A DNA stretch of 64,000 nucleotides from Pseudomonadota bacterium (GCA_023442945.1 JAEZWW010000047.1:1-64000); one strand, 5' to 3'; positions 51,620 to 60,546 are shown, counted from the stretch's first letter. The notes: generated by a model not told the origin, from the letters alone. Numbers and translations: made by a program.

Positions 51620-52905
51620 GTCAACGGCCCTCGGTCGGTCTCGGGTTCAACATCGGCTTCGGGTGCCGATTCGGGCGCACCGGGCTGGCGCCAGGGCTTG
51701 GCCGCTTCGCCGGTGCGGTACAGCGCCAGGCTGACCAGCACCGCGCCGATCAGCTCGGTGATCAGGATCACCGGCAGCGCAATGGCCGCCACTTTTTCAC
51801 CGATGCTGGGCGAGGCGCTGACGAACTGCGAGGTCAGCAACAGCGCCACGGACGACATCGGCACCATCGCCACGCCCACCCAGAACGATTTGCGTGGCGA
51901 CAGCCCGCTGCCCCAGCTGGTGGCCACCAGGCTGACCACCTTGGCCAGTGCGCGCACCACGATCAGCGCCAACGCGGCCCAGGTCAGCGCACCATGCCAG
52001 TTGGCCTGCGCGGCCATCGAAGACACCAACACGAACATCAGGATCGTCAGCATCGATGCCGCCGTGCCCAGCTGGCGCGGCCAGACCCAGGGGCGCGGGT
52101 AGAACTGCTTGAGCAGGATGCCGCCCAGCAGCACCGCCAGCGGTGCCGAGCCACCCAACGGCGCGGCCACCGCGGTGCAGGCGCCGATCAGCGCCAGCAT
52201 GACCACGGCCGTGTCCTGGCTGGTCGCGCGCAGGATGCGAAAGCCCAGCGCCAGCAGGCCGGCCAGCACGCCGCCCAGCAGCAGCGAGATGCCCAGCACG
52301 CCCAGCGACGTCCCGACCGAGGCCAGCATCGAACCATCGCCCCGGCCGATGCTGCGCAGCATGGCGGTGCCCAGCGTCAGCGTGTAAAGCGTGTTGAGCG
52401 TCGCCAGCGCGATGGCGCGGTCGGTCATGGGGCCATCGGCTCGCAGGTCGGACACCACACGCATCAGCACGGCCGGTGCGGTGGCCACCGCCAGCACCGC
52501 CAGCGCGCGCACCACCGTGAGTTCCAGACCCAGGGCCTGGAGCGTCAAAAAGGCGACGGCGTAGGTCAGCAACGATTCGACCAGACTTTGCACCACCACC
52601 ATCGGGTTGTGGCGCAGCCAGCGCAGCGACAGGCGGGCGCCAGCGTCGAACAACACCACCGCGATGCCCAATTCCAGCAGGAACAGGCCCACGCCCTGCA
52701 GCGGCCAGGCCGCGCCGGCAAGACCCAACCAGCCGGTGACGGCACCGACCACGGCGTAGCCAATGATCTTGGGCAGCCGGGTGAAACGCTGCACCCAGTG
52801 GCCAGCGAGCGTGGCCACCGCCAGCAGCAAGGCCCATTCCAATGCTTGCGGGCCCGGGGTATTGCTCCATGCAGCGACCCAGCCGGACGTCAGTTGATCG
52901 GTCAA
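51616..52905 (-). CDS. CPA2-type monovalent cation:proton antiporter
   Basis: This 429-residue membrane protein of the Na+/H+ exchanger (KefB/RosB-like) type has about 12 membrane segments. Characteristic pieces are IIGYAVVGAVTGWLG, LFLLELGIAVVLFDAGARLS, VLAVATAPAVLMRVVSDL and IALPVILITELIGAVLVSLAL. No TrkA-N/RCK regulatory domain follows; the C-terminus is a short acidic tail. The start appears to be TTG (MTDQLTSGWVAAWS), as no ATG or GTG fits. Overlaps ybdK downstream by 4 bases. Confidence 0.85.
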   Translation of the reverse strand: MTDQLTSGWVAAWSNTPGPQALEWALLLAVATLAGHWVQRFTRLPKIIGYAVVGAVTGWLGLAGAAWPLQGVGLFLLELGIAVVLFDAGARLSLRWLRHNPMVVVQSLVESLLTYAVAFLTLQALGLELTVVRALAVLAVATAPAVLMRVVSDLRADGPMTDRAIALATLNTLYTLTLGTAMLRSIGRGDGSMLASVGTSLGVLGISLLLGGVLAGLLALGFRILRATSQDTAVVMLALIGACTAVAAPLGGSAPLAVLLGGILLKQFYPRPWVWPRQLGTAASMLTILMFVLVSSMAAQANWHGALTWAALALIVVRALAKVVSLVATSWGSGLSPRKSFWVGVAMVPMSSVALLLTSQFVSASPSIGEKVAAIALPVILITELIGAVLVSLALYRTGEAAKPWRQPGAPESAPEADVEPETDRGPLT

Positions 52906-52958
52906 GCGGCGAGTCCTCGAAGTTGACGGCCGATCCTAACCGCAGCGCCGGGGAGAGG

Positions 52959-55058
52959 CTACCTTGGTGGCATGTCGGGCCCGGGGGCTTTGTCTTCGTC
53001 GCCGGGTGCGTCCGTTGCTTTGGCGCCATCGGCGGCGTCGGCGTCGGCGTCGGCGGCGTCGGGGCCGGTTTTCAGGCGGATCGGCAGGATGAAGGAAAAC
53101 GGCTGGCGCAGCATGCGCCGGCGCAGCGCCACGTACAGGCGCTTGCGGTTGACGGCGCCGATGTTCTGCGCCGTCAGCGCCAACCGGAAGGCCAGCAAGA
53201 AGCTGAAGGCCAGGTTCATCAAGCCGGTGATGGCAATGCCGCCCACCGCGCCCCAGAACACCACGCGTTGCGTCACTTGCGGGCCGATCTCGTGCGCGGC
53301 GGCAGCGACCTGCCCTGCCACCAGCGTGACGTGGCGCACTTCAAAGGGAATGCCGAAAAAGCCCAGCACCGGGGGCACCAGCCCCAGCATCAAGCCCAGC
53401 GAGATGTTGGCCGAGTAGCTGGAAATCCGCTCGCGCCAGTACCGGCCCCAGCGCGCGGCCCGCTCGGCGCCCAGCCAGCGCGTGACGCGCGGGTGGTGGG
53501 CGATCACCGAATCCAGGCGGTGGAACACGAACCAGTTTTCCACCCAGCCAGCGATCAGGCTGGAGACGAACAGCAGCCCGCCCGTGGCCGCGGCGAACAG
53601 CGCCGTTGGCCCCAGGATCTGGTGCTGCGCCAGCGTGTATTGGGCGTGGTAGCCGTCCATCACCGTGTGGTGCGCCGTGCGTTCGATCAGCATGGCGATG
53701 CCAATCACCACCGGCATCACCACGCCGACGTTGCCCAGGATGGCCGCGAACTGCGAGCGCAGTAGGTAGACCACCTCGTCAACAAAGCGCTCGGCAGCGC
53801 CGGGCGCGTTGATGTCGCGCAGGCGCGCGGCCATGGCTGGCGCCGTCATGGCGGGTTGCTTGGTCGCCACCGTCCAGCCCATCAGCATGATGAAGACGAA
53901 GCAGGCTGCGTAATTGATGCCCGCGGCCAGGCCGGACCAGAAGGCCGTGAGGCCCAGCGAGCCGATGACCAGCTTGATCCAGGTCGTGCAGGCCAGCACG
54001 GCGCCGCCGCCGGCGGCCGCGCCCAGCATGTGCAGGTACTCGCCGGCGTTGCGGGTGATGTAGTGCTGGCCGGTTTCGGCGTTGCGCTCGGTCACCTTGG
54101 CGGCCAGCAGCTCGGTGTTGTCCGACATCAGCGCACGCAGGCTGCGCGAATCCTGATCGACCCGCACCAGGTGCGACAGCAGCTGTGTCGTGGCCTGCGC
54201 GGGGGCATCGGTCTCCAGGCACAGCAGCAGCGCCTTGACGCGGATGATGCGCTGGCGCAGCTGGCGCAGCTGGAATTCGATGTGCACCGAAATGCCGTGC
54301 TCTTCCAGGTGCGTGTAGACGGTGGATGCGGCGGCGCGGCAGGCGTCCAGTTGCTCGCGCAGCTGGCCGATGGCGATCACCGCCGGCGCGCTTTCGCGCC
54401 CGTGCGCCTGCACCGCTTCGCGCATGGTGACGAAGGCCTGGGGCAGCTGGGCAAAGGCGCGTTCGCGCTTGGCGTCGTCCGACATGCGCGTGCGCACCGC
54501 CGTCGAATGGCCGATGGCGCAAATCTGCGTGATGGCGAACATCATCGCGTCCATCACCGTGCGCATGGCGTAGTCGTTGATGTTGGGCGGCGGTGCGTCG
54601 GGCGCGGCGCGAAACAGCACCAGGCGCAGCCGCTTCAGCGTGCGCGCGTCCAGCGCGCGCAACCACTTGGCGTCGAATTCGGTCGGGAACAGCAGCGGGA
54701 ACAGCTCGCTCAGGTCGGTCGTTTCCGGCGTGGGCGGGATCAGCTTGCGGCTCAGGCGGTGCACGCCCTCGCTCATGAACGCGCCTTGCTGCGCAAAGCC
54801 CAAATCGGCCAGCAGCGGCGTGGCGTCGACGGTGGTCAGGAATTCCTCCCACCAGTGGTGCCACAGCTTCAGCCACTCGGGCCGCACCTCGGCCGCGTCG
54901 ATCAGCATGCGCACGCGCGCCACCGCCATGTCCGGGTCTTCGGTGTCGCCGCGCACCCAGTCCAGCAGCTGCATCAGCCACAGGTGGCGTTCGGCCAGCG
55001 GCGCCTCGGGGTCGATGGCGCGCAGCAGTTCGATCAGGTCAAGCTGGGAGCTCGCCAT
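52959..55058 (-). CDS. 'Site-specific recombinase' family (Gcr/COG4389) membrane protein
   Basis: This 699-residue protein matches the family named after the gonococcal crossover recombinase. Its sequence is that of a membrane protein: a long helical N-terminal region (about 1-330) is followed by six or so membrane segments (for example YLHMLGAAAGGGAVLACTTW, AGINYAACFVFIMLMGWTVA, VVMPVVIGIAMLIE, ISLGLMLGLVPPVLGFFGI). It ends in an acidic Asp/Ala tail (ADADADAADG). No tyrosine or serine recombinase active-site pattern is visible, so the family name is probably misleading. ATG start; it follows apaG in the same direction. Confidence 0.82.
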   Translation of the reverse strand: MASSQLDLIELLRAIDPEAPLAERHLWLMQLLDWVRGDTEDPDMAVARVRMLIDAAEVRPEWLKLWHHWWEEFLTTVDATPLLADLGFAQQGAFMSEGVHRLSRKLIPPTPETTDLSELFPLLFPTEFDAKWLRALDARTLKRLRLVLFRAAPDAPPPNINDYAMRTVMDAMMFAITQICAIGHSTAVRTRMSDDAKRERAFAQLPQAFVTMREAVQAHGRESAPAVIAIGQLREQLDACRAAASTVYTHLEEHGISVHIEFQLRQLRQRIIRVKALLLCLETDAPAQATTQLLSHLVRVDQDSRSLRALMSDNTELLAAKVTERNAETGQHYITRNAGEYLHMLGAAAGGGAVLACTTWIKLVIGSLGLTAFWSGLAAGINYAACFVFIMLMGWTVATKQPAMTAPAMAARLRDINAPGAAERFVDEVVYLLRSQFAAILGNVGVVMPVVIGIAMLIERTAHHTVMDGYHAQYTLAQHQILGPTALFAAATGGLLFVSSLIAGWVENWFVFHRLDSVIAHHPRVTRWLGAERAARWGRYWRERISSYSANISLGLMLGLVPPVLGFFGIPFEVRHVTLVAGQVAAAAHEIGPQVTQRVVFWGAVGGIAITGLMNLAFSFLLAFRLALTAQNIGAVNRKRLYVALRRRMLRQPFSFILPIRLKTGPDAADADADAADGAKATDAPGDEDKAPGPDMPPR

Positions 55059-55109
55059 GGGTCAAGCGATCTAAAAAAAACGGGTGGGCGAAGGGCCGCG
55101 GCGGCGCGC

Positions 55110-55505
55110 TCAGTGCAGCACCCGCGCCGTGCCGGCGCCTTCGCCGTGGGCGTCCAGCACGAACATGGGGATCTCGGTGTCGAAGCGCTCACCGTCCTCG
55201 GCCACGCAAAAGTAGGTGCCGTGCATGGTGCCGCTGGGGGTGCGCAGGCGGCAGGCGCTGGTGTACTGGAAGGCTTCGCCCGGCTGCAGCAGCGGCTGCT
55301 GGCCGACCACGCCCAGGCCCTTGACTTCTTCCACATGCCCGCGCGCGTCGGTGATGACCCAGTGGCGCGAGATGAGTTGCGCCGCCGTGTCGCCCGTGTT
55401 GTGCACGGTGATGGTGTAGGCAAAGCCGTACTGCTCGCTCTCCGGCTGCGACTGATCGGGCAGGAACTGGGGCTCGACTTCGACCTGAAACTGGTATTTG
55501 GCCAT
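55110..55505 (-). CDS. apaG: ApaG
   Basis: This 131-residue fibronectin-III-like small protein starts MAKYQFQVEVEPQFLPDQSQ. It contains the conserved FAYTITVHNTGDTAAQLISR, HWVITDARGHVEEVKGLGVV and the glycine-rich PSGTMHGTYFCVAEDGERFD. ApaG is linked to Ap4A metabolism and Co/Mg resistance in enterobacteria, though the biochemical role is unclear. It is divergent from rpe, a conserved pairing in Burkholderiales. The ATG giving MAKYQF was chosen over an upstream frame extension. Confidence 0.95.
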   Translation of the reverse strand: MAKYQFQVEVEPQFLPDQSQPESEQYGFAYTITVHNTGDTAAQLISRHWVITDARGHVEEVKGLGVVGQQPLLQPGEAFQYTSACRLRTPSGTMHGTYFCVAEDGERFDTEIPMFVLDAHGEGAGTARVLH

Positions 55506-55569
55506 GTCGCCAATGGTAAACGGGCGGCCCGCCCCGCACGGCGCAGGCGCTGCGCGACAATCGGCGCCC

Positions 55570-56253
55570 ATGAGCACCACCTACCGCATCGCCCCGTCCA
55601 TCCTGTCGGCCGACTTCGCCCGCCTGGGCGAGGAAGTGCGCGACGTCATCGCCGCCGGCGCCGACTGGATCCATTTCGACGTGATGGACAACCATTACGT
55701 GCCCAACCTGACCTTCGGCCCCATGATTTGTGAGGCCATCAAGCCGCACGCCGTGCGCGCCGACGGCACGCCGGTGCCGATGGACGTGCACATGATGGTG
55801 CAGCCGGTGGACGCGCTGGCCCAGGCCTTCGCCCAGGCCGGCGCCAACACCATCAGCTTCCACCCCGACGCCACGCCGCACGCGCACCGCAGCGTGCAGG
55901 CGATCCGCGCGGCCGGCTGCCAGCCGGGCCTGGTGTTCAACCCGGCGGCGTCGCTCGACGTGCTCGACTGGTTGATCGATGACATCGACCTGATCCTGAT
56001 CATGAGCGTCAACCCCGGTTTTGGTGGCCAGTCCTTCATCGACAGCGCGCTGCGCAAGATCGAAGACGCGCGCCGCCGCATCGACGCCAGCGGGCGCGAC
56101 ATTCGCCTGGAAGTGGACGGCGGCATCAAGGCCAGCAACATCCGCCAGGTGGCCGACGCGGGCGCCGACACCTTCGTCGCCGGCAGCGCGATTTTTGGCC
56201 ACCAAGATTACGCGGCGGTGATTGCCGACATGCGCAAGCAGCTGCAAAAATAG
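55570..56253 (+). CDS. rpe: Ribulose-phosphate 3-epimerase
   Basis: Rpe interconverts ribulose 5-phosphate and xylulose 5-phosphate. The 227-residue TIM-barrel has YRIAPSILSADFARLGEEV, the metal-ligand strands DWIHFDVMDNHYVPNLTFGP and PVPMDVHMMVQPVD, the phosphate loop IMSVNPGFGGQSFID and LEVDGGIKASNI. The TAG stop is in a type-1 repeat. In related genomes gph usually follows rpe directly (from memory); here a minus-strand five-gene block separates them. Confidence 0.97.
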   Translation: MSTTYRIAPSILSADFARLGEEVRDVIAAGADWIHFDVMDNHYVPNLTFGPMICEAIKPHAVRADGTPVPMDVHMMVQPVDALAQAFAQAGANTISFHPDATPHAHRSVQAIRAAGCQPGLVFNPAASLDVLDWLIDDIDLILIMSVNPGFGGQSFIDSALRKIEDARRRIDASGRDIRLEVDGGIKASNIRQVADAGADTFVAGSAIFGHQDYAAVIADMRKQLQK

Positions 56254-56305
56254 GAGCTGACCGCGCAAGTGGCACTAGGGCTGGAGCCCGATTTTTCTTG
56301 AAATT
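56246..56305 (+). repeat. Dispersed repeat type 1, copy 20
   Basis: AAAAATAGGAGC, TGACCGCGCAAGTGGC, ACTAGGGCTGGAGCCC (GGGC/GCCC stem), GATTTTTCTTGAAAT. It includes the rpe stop codon. Confidence 0.9.
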
Positions 56306-56359
56306 GGGGTGAGTGCAGGGGCGGCGCATCCACGCCTTCGCCCACGCCGCAGCACGGCT

Positions 56360-57094
56360 TCAACCGCGTGCCGCGCGCCCCGCCGTCTTGGCCGCCGGGC
56401 GGCCCCTTGCCGAGCTTGCCGGGGCTTTGGCCGGCTTGCCGCGCGGCGCCGGTTTGGCGGCCGGCGCGGGCGCCGCCAGGGCGCGCTCCAGCCACATCAG
56501 CGCCTCGGCCTGGCCCATGAAGTGCTGCAGGTAGCCGGGCGCGGTCTCGCGCATCAGGGTCAGCGCGCGGTGCAGCAGCAGCTGCGAATTCAGCGGCCCG
56601 GCCTGGTCGGGTAGCGCGGTCTGCGACTGCGCGACGCGCTGCTCGGCGCGCAGCTGCGTCCAGGCGGCGCGGTGCTGGTGCACGACCTTCAGGTCGCGCG
56701 GGGCGGCGCTGGCGTCGGGCGTTGACGCTGACGCGTTTTGGGTGGCCGCATCGGCTTGAACCGGTTCGAGCTGCGCGCGCAGAGCGCGCAAGGCCTGCGC
56801 GGGCGATGCGGGTGGCAGCGTGCCACTCGCCATGTCATGGCTGGGCAAGTCTGCGGCGTATGCGGGGGGCGCAAGTTCGGCCAGCAAGGCGTGCAGGCGC
56901 GCGTCCAGCAACTGCCGCATCGCGCCCTGGTGCGCTTCGGCGCGGCGCGCCAGCGCTTCGATGCGCTGCCAGCGCGTCGGGTCGGCTTTGGAGGCGCCCG
57001 CCGCGCGGGCCGCGTCCAGGGCGGCTTGCAGTGGGCTGGGCAAGGGCGCCGCGTCGGCGTCGACGTTTTGCGCCAGGGCCACCGGATCACCCAC
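56360..57094 (-). CDS. DUF2894 domain protein
   Basis: This 244-residue, mostly helical protein (ALAQNVDADAAPLPSPLQAA; ARLHALLAELAPPAYAADL; LVLHRAL-type helices near 200, including GPLNSQLLLHRALTLMRE and YLQHFMGQAEALMWLERAL) has a basic Ala/Pro/Lys-rich C-terminal tail typical of nucleic-acid- or membrane-associated tails. The start is GTG inside the end of the OmpA-like gene (8-base overlap), so the two are cotranslated. It is the last gene of the DUF3348-DUF802-OmpA-DUF2894 operon. Function unknown. Confidence 0.82.
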   Translation of the reverse strand: MGDPVALAQNVDADAAPLPSPLQAALDAARAAGASKADPTRWQRIEALARRAEAHQGAMRQLLDARLHALLAELAPPAYAADLPSHDMASGTLPPASPAQALRALRAQLEPVQADAATQNASASTPDASAAPRDLKVVHQHRAAWTQLRAEQRVAQSQTALPDQAGPLNSQLLLHRALTLMRETAPGYLQHFMGQAEALMWLERALAAPAPAAKPAPRGKPAKAPASSARGRPAAKTAGRAARG

Positions 57095-57800
57095 GCGGGG
57101 CCTCCGGCGCGGCATGGGCGCTGGTGTTCGGTTGCGAAGACGACGGGGCGTTGGCGGGGCTGGCGCCATCGGCCGCCGCTTGGCGCGGCATGGGCGCGAT
57201 TTCGACGCGGCGGTTTTTGGCCCGCCCTTCGGCATCGGCGTTGGAGGCCACCGCTTGCTGCGAGCCAAAGGCGGCGGCAAACACCGCGGCCGGCGGCACG
57301 CCTTCTTCGATCAGGGTGCGCGTCACCGTCAGCGCGCGCTGGGCCGACAGCTCCCAGTTGTCGGCAAAGGCTTTGCTGCCGCCGCGCACCTGGCGGTCGT
57401 CGGTGAAGCCGCTGACCATCAGGATTTCTTGCCGCGCCTGCAGGTAGCTGGTCAGCGGCGCGGCCAGGCTTTTCAGCAGCGCGCGGCCTTCGGGTTGCAG
57501 CTCGGCCGACGACAGCTCAAACAGCACGTTGCCGTTGATGCCAATGCGGCCGTTGTGCAGCGTCACCCGCCCGGCGGCCAGCGGGTCGGCCAGGGCCTGC
57601 TCCAGCGTTTGCAGGCGCTGCGTCTGGGCGGCGCGCTGCTGGATCTCGTCCTGCAGGCGCGCGGTCAGCTCCAACTGCAGGCCCAGCGTGCAGACCAGGA
57701 TCAGCACGAACGCGCCCAGCAGGCCGGCCATCAAATCGCCAAAGGCGGTCCAGACGGGCAGCGCGGCTTCGGCGGCGTCGACGTCGTCCAGCGTGCTCAT
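57087..57800 (-). CDS. OmpA/MotB-like protein of a motor-type complex
   Basis: This 237-residue inner-membrane protein has one N-terminal membrane segment preceded by PVWTAFGDLMAGLLGAFVLI. Asp22 in FGDLM occupies the place of the ion-binding aspartate of MotB/ZorB. A short coiled coil (about 45-70) leads to an OmpA peptidoglycan-binding domain (about 80-205) with the signatures NWELSAQRALTVTRTL and GRAKNRRVEIAPM. It therefore looks like the stator rod that couples ion flow to the cell wall. ATG start; overlaps the DUF2894 gene by 8 bases. Confidence 0.88.
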   Translation of the reverse strand: MSTLDDVDAAEAALPVWTAFGDLMAGLLGAFVLILVCTLGLQLELTARLQDEIQQRAAQTQRLQTLEQALADPLAAGRVTLHNGRIGINGNVLFELSSAELQPEGRALLKSLAAPLTSYLQARQEILMVSGFTDDRQVRGGSKAFADNWELSAQRALTVTRTLIEEGVPPAAVFAAAFGSQQAVASNADAEGRAKNRRVEIAPMPRQAAADGASPANAPSSSQPNTSAHAAPEAPRG

Positions 57801-57885
57801 CGCGTCACCTCGCGTGCGCCGCTCACTGGCGTACCTTCGGCTTCGCCTGCGGTGCGAGCCCCCTTCGGAGCGGCCGGGCGGGGGC

Positions 57886-60546
57886 TCATGCCGGCGTGCC
57901 TTCGGCCGCGCGCTCGCGCGCCAGGCGCTGCAAATCGCCCACGATCTGCTGCTGCGACGACAGGCTGAGGTCGATCACCTCGCGTGCCTGCGCCACGTAG
58001 TAGGCCAGCTGTTCGTCGCTGCGCGCGATCGACTGCGCCAGCGTGGCGTCCAGCTGTTGCAGGTGCTGCGTCAGCTGCGCGTTCGATTCGCCAAAGGCCT
58101 GCACGGCCTGGCCGAAAGCGTCGCCCAGGCTGGCGATTTCCGTGGCGCCGGCGCCGATCTGCGCTGCGGCTTCGGCCAGGCGGCCGCTGTCGGCTTCCAG
58201 GCGCTCGGCAAAACGGTTGGCGGTGCGCTCCAGCACCTCGGCCGATCCGCCGACCAGCTGGTCGATGGCCTGGCGCTGCTCGGTCGACGCGTGGTTGACC
58301 GCGTCCAGCAGCGTGCCCAGCGTCTGCATGACGCGGGCGCGCTCGTCCAGCATGGCGTTGTCGCGCGCCATGCTGTCGGTCAGCTTGTCGCGCAACGCGT
58401 CAATCACTTCGGCGGCAGCGCGCGGCGCGGCGGCGGCGGCGTCCAGCAGGCGGCCGATCTCGCTCACTGTGCCCTGCGCCTGGCTAGCCGATTGCGCGGC
58501 CATGGTCTGCGCGGTGTCGGCCAGCGCGGCCAGGATGGCCTGCTGCTGGCGCGCGCCTTCGGCGCCGGTCTGCTGCCATTGTTGGTGCAGCTGCGCGGCG
58601 GTGTCGGTCAGCGTTCGCTGCCACGCGGCGAGGCGGGTTTGCTCTTGTTCCGATAGCTGCTTGCGCAGGTGGTTGTAGCGCTGGTCGGCGTTGTGGTTCA
58701 TCAACTCGGCCTGCTCGGCAAAGCGCGCGGCGCTGTCGGCCAGCGCGGCTTGCGTGCGCGTGGCCGCGTCTTCGCTGACCTGCGTGTGCTGGGCCAGCTG
58801 CGCCGTCCAGGCCGCCAGCTGCTGCGCGTCGCGCTCGGCCGCCTGGGTTTGCAGCGTGGCATGGGCCTGGGCGACGCCATCGTGCAGCGCCTGCGCCTGG
58901 TGCGCGAAGCGCTCGGCCGTGCTGGCCAGCGCCTGCTGCGCCTCGCGCGTGTGCGCTTGGCTGGCTTGTTCGTGCTGGGACAGCGCCGCCGTCCAGGCGG
59001 CCAGGCGGGCCCGGTCGCGTTCGCTGGCCTCGGCCTGCAGCGCACTGTACGCTTGCGCCACGGCGTCGTGCATGGCGCTGAGTTGGGCTTCAAAGCGCTC
59101 GGCCGTTTGGGCCAGCGCCTGCTGCATGCCCTGGGCGTGGGCGCCGCTGGCGCTTTCGTGCGCGGTCAGCGCGGCGGTCCATGCGGCCAGGCGCGCGGTG
59201 TCGCGCTCGGCCGCCTGCGCCTGGCCATCGGCCAGGGCTTGCTGGGCGCCTTGCAGCAGCTGCGCGGTGTGCTGTTCAAACTGCGTGGCGGCGTCGCTCA
59301 GCTGGCGCTGCAGGCGCTCGGCCTGGGCCTGGCCGGCATCGGCTTGCTGGGCCAGCAGGGCGTGGCCTTGCTGCGTCAGGCCGCTGGTGCTGTCGGCCAG
59401 CTGGGCCGTGACCTGCTCCACCAGTTGCGCCGAGCGCTGGGCGAAGCCGTCGCTGAAGGCCGCCAGCGCGCCGCCCAGCTGCGCGGCCATGGCCTCGTGC
59501 GACTGGCGCTGCGCGGCCAGGGCGTTGTCCCAATGGCGCGCCACGCCGTCGCTGTGCGCGTCAAAGCGCTGGGCCAGACCGGCCAGGTGGTCCTGCACCT
59601 GGGCCGACACCGTGCTTTGCAGCGCGCCGGCTTCGCGCGCCAGCCCGGCCAGCGTGGCTTCGACGGCGGGTTGCAGCGCAGCGCCGGCTTGGCGCGCGCT
59701 GTCGGCCAGGCTGTCGCGCAGCGAACGGTCGACCGAGCTGGCGAGGCCCGCGTACGCGCTCTCGGCCTGTTGGTGAAAGCGCTCTTGCCCGGTCTGCAGA
59801 CGGTCGGCCAGCGCGCCGTGTTGCTGCTCCAGCTGGATCGCCAGCGTCTGCAGGCGCTCGGCCAGCAGCGGCAGCGCGTCGGCCTGGCGCTGCATCAGCG
59901 TGAAAGCTTCGTCGCGCTGGTGCGCGGGCGAGAAGGCGCGCAGCGGCCCGCTGATGCGCGCGTCCAGCTGCAGGCCGGCCAACAGGCGTTCACGCCGCGC
60001 CAGCGCCGACAGCAGGCCCAGCATGGCGGACGTGGCGACGCCGGCCAGCGAGGTGCCGAAGGCCACGCCCAAGCCCTTGACCGGTGCGGCGAGCGACGCG
60101 CGCACCGCGGCCAAATCGGTTGCGCTCTCCAGCGCCATGCCGGTGCCGCGCAGGGTGACGACCATGCCGGCAAACGTGCCCAGCATGCCCAGCAGCACCA
60201 GCAGGCCGGCCAGGTACGGCGTCAGCGCGGGCGCGGGCAGGGCGGCGCGCTGGCCTTCCACGCGCCCGCGCACGGCCTGGCGCAGCGCGGGGTGCAGCGT
60301 GCCCAGCCAGTCGGCCAGGCTGGCCGGCGGCGATTGCAGCCCATCTACCGCTTGCATCAGGCTCAGCGTGCCCTGGCGGTAGCGCCACAGCTCGACCACA
60401 CCGACCAGGAAGAACGCGCCGATGACGGCGGTGACGGCCAGCGCCAGGGGGTAAGCGGACCCGTAGCCGGCGCCGACCCAGGCCACGGCGGCAAGGCCGG
60501 CCAGCACGGGCAGGGCGAAGGTGGCAAGGGAAGACAGACGGTTCAT
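57886..60546 (-). CDS. DUF802 protein: MotA/ExbB-like channel with long coiled-coil tail
   Basis: This 886-residue protein has four membrane segments in the first 180 residues (about 8-29, 33-52, 109-131, 154-180). TM3 and TM4 (LLVLLGMLGTFAGMVVTLRG; VKGLGVAFGTSLAGVATSAM) match the proton-channel signature of MotA/TolQ/ExbB. The following 700 residues are almost pure Ala/Gln/Glu-rich helix, predicted cytoplasmic coiled coil, with three tandem 62-residue units. Residues about 618-634 (QRYNHLRKQLSEQ) are encoded by a type-1 repeat without breaking the helix. ATG start (MNRLSSLAT). Architecture parallels ZorA of Zorya systems; function unknown. Confidence 0.88.
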   Translation of the reverse strand: MNRLSSLATFALPVLAGLAAVAWVGAGYGSAYPLALAVTAVIGAFFLVGVVELWRYRQGTLSLMQAVDGLQSPPASLADWLGTLHPALRQAVRGRVEGQRAALPAPALTPYLAGLLVLLGMLGTFAGMVVTLRGTGMALESATDLAAVRASLAAPVKGLGVAFGTSLAGVATSAMLGLLSALARRERLLAGLQLDARISGPLRAFSPAHQRDEAFTLMQRQADALPLLAERLQTLAIQLEQQHGALADRLQTGQERFHQQAESAYAGLASSVDRSLRDSLADSARQAGAALQPAVEATLAGLAREAGALQSTVSAQVQDHLAGLAQRFDAHSDGVARHWDNALAAQRQSHEAMAAQLGGALAAFSDGFAQRSAQLVEQVTAQLADSTSGLTQQGHALLAQQADAGQAQAERLQRQLSDAATQFEQHTAQLLQGAQQALADGQAQAAERDTARLAAWTAALTAHESASGAHAQGMQQALAQTAERFEAQLSAMHDAVAQAYSALQAEASERDRARLAAWTAALSQHEQASQAHTREAQQALASTAERFAHQAQALHDGVAQAHATLQTQAAERDAQQLAAWTAQLAQHTQVSEDAATRTQAALADSAARFAEQAELMNHNADQRYNHLRKQLSEQEQTRLAAWQRTLTDTAAQLHQQWQQTGAEGARQQQAILAALADTAQTMAAQSASQAQGTVSEIGRLLDAAAAAPRAAAEVIDALRDKLTDSMARDNAMLDERARVMQTLGTLLDAVNHASTEQRQAIDQLVGGSAEVLERTANRFAERLEADSGRLAEAAAQIGAGATEIASLGDAFGQAVQAFGESNAQLTQHLQQLDATLAQSIARSDEQLAYYVAQAREVIDLSLSSQQQIVGDLQRLARERAAEGTPA
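58646..58695 (+). repeat. Dispersed repeat type 1, copy 21 (inside DUF802 gene)
   Basis: CGATAGC, TGCTTGCGCAGGTGG, TTGTAGCGCTGGTCGGC. In frame (antisense) in the coiled-coil coding region, at the end of the third 62-residue unit. Confidence 0.85.
58651..59208 (-). repeat. Three tandem 186-bp (62-residue) units in the DUF802 coiled coil
   Basis: Units cover residues about 447-508, 509-570 and 571-632. Each starts ERDxxxLAAWTAxL and contains a xQALAxTAERF-like middle. Units 1 and 2 are most alike; unit 3 has diverged and ends in repeat-derived sequence. A fourth partial unit begins EQEQTRLAAW. The exact 62-residue period implies length growth of the tail by whole units. Confidence 0.85.

Noticed and set aside
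52959..55058. Possible mobile element because of the 'site-specific recombinase' family name
   Set aside because: No recombinase catalytic residues, no attachment-site repeats, no tRNA target and no transposase nearby.
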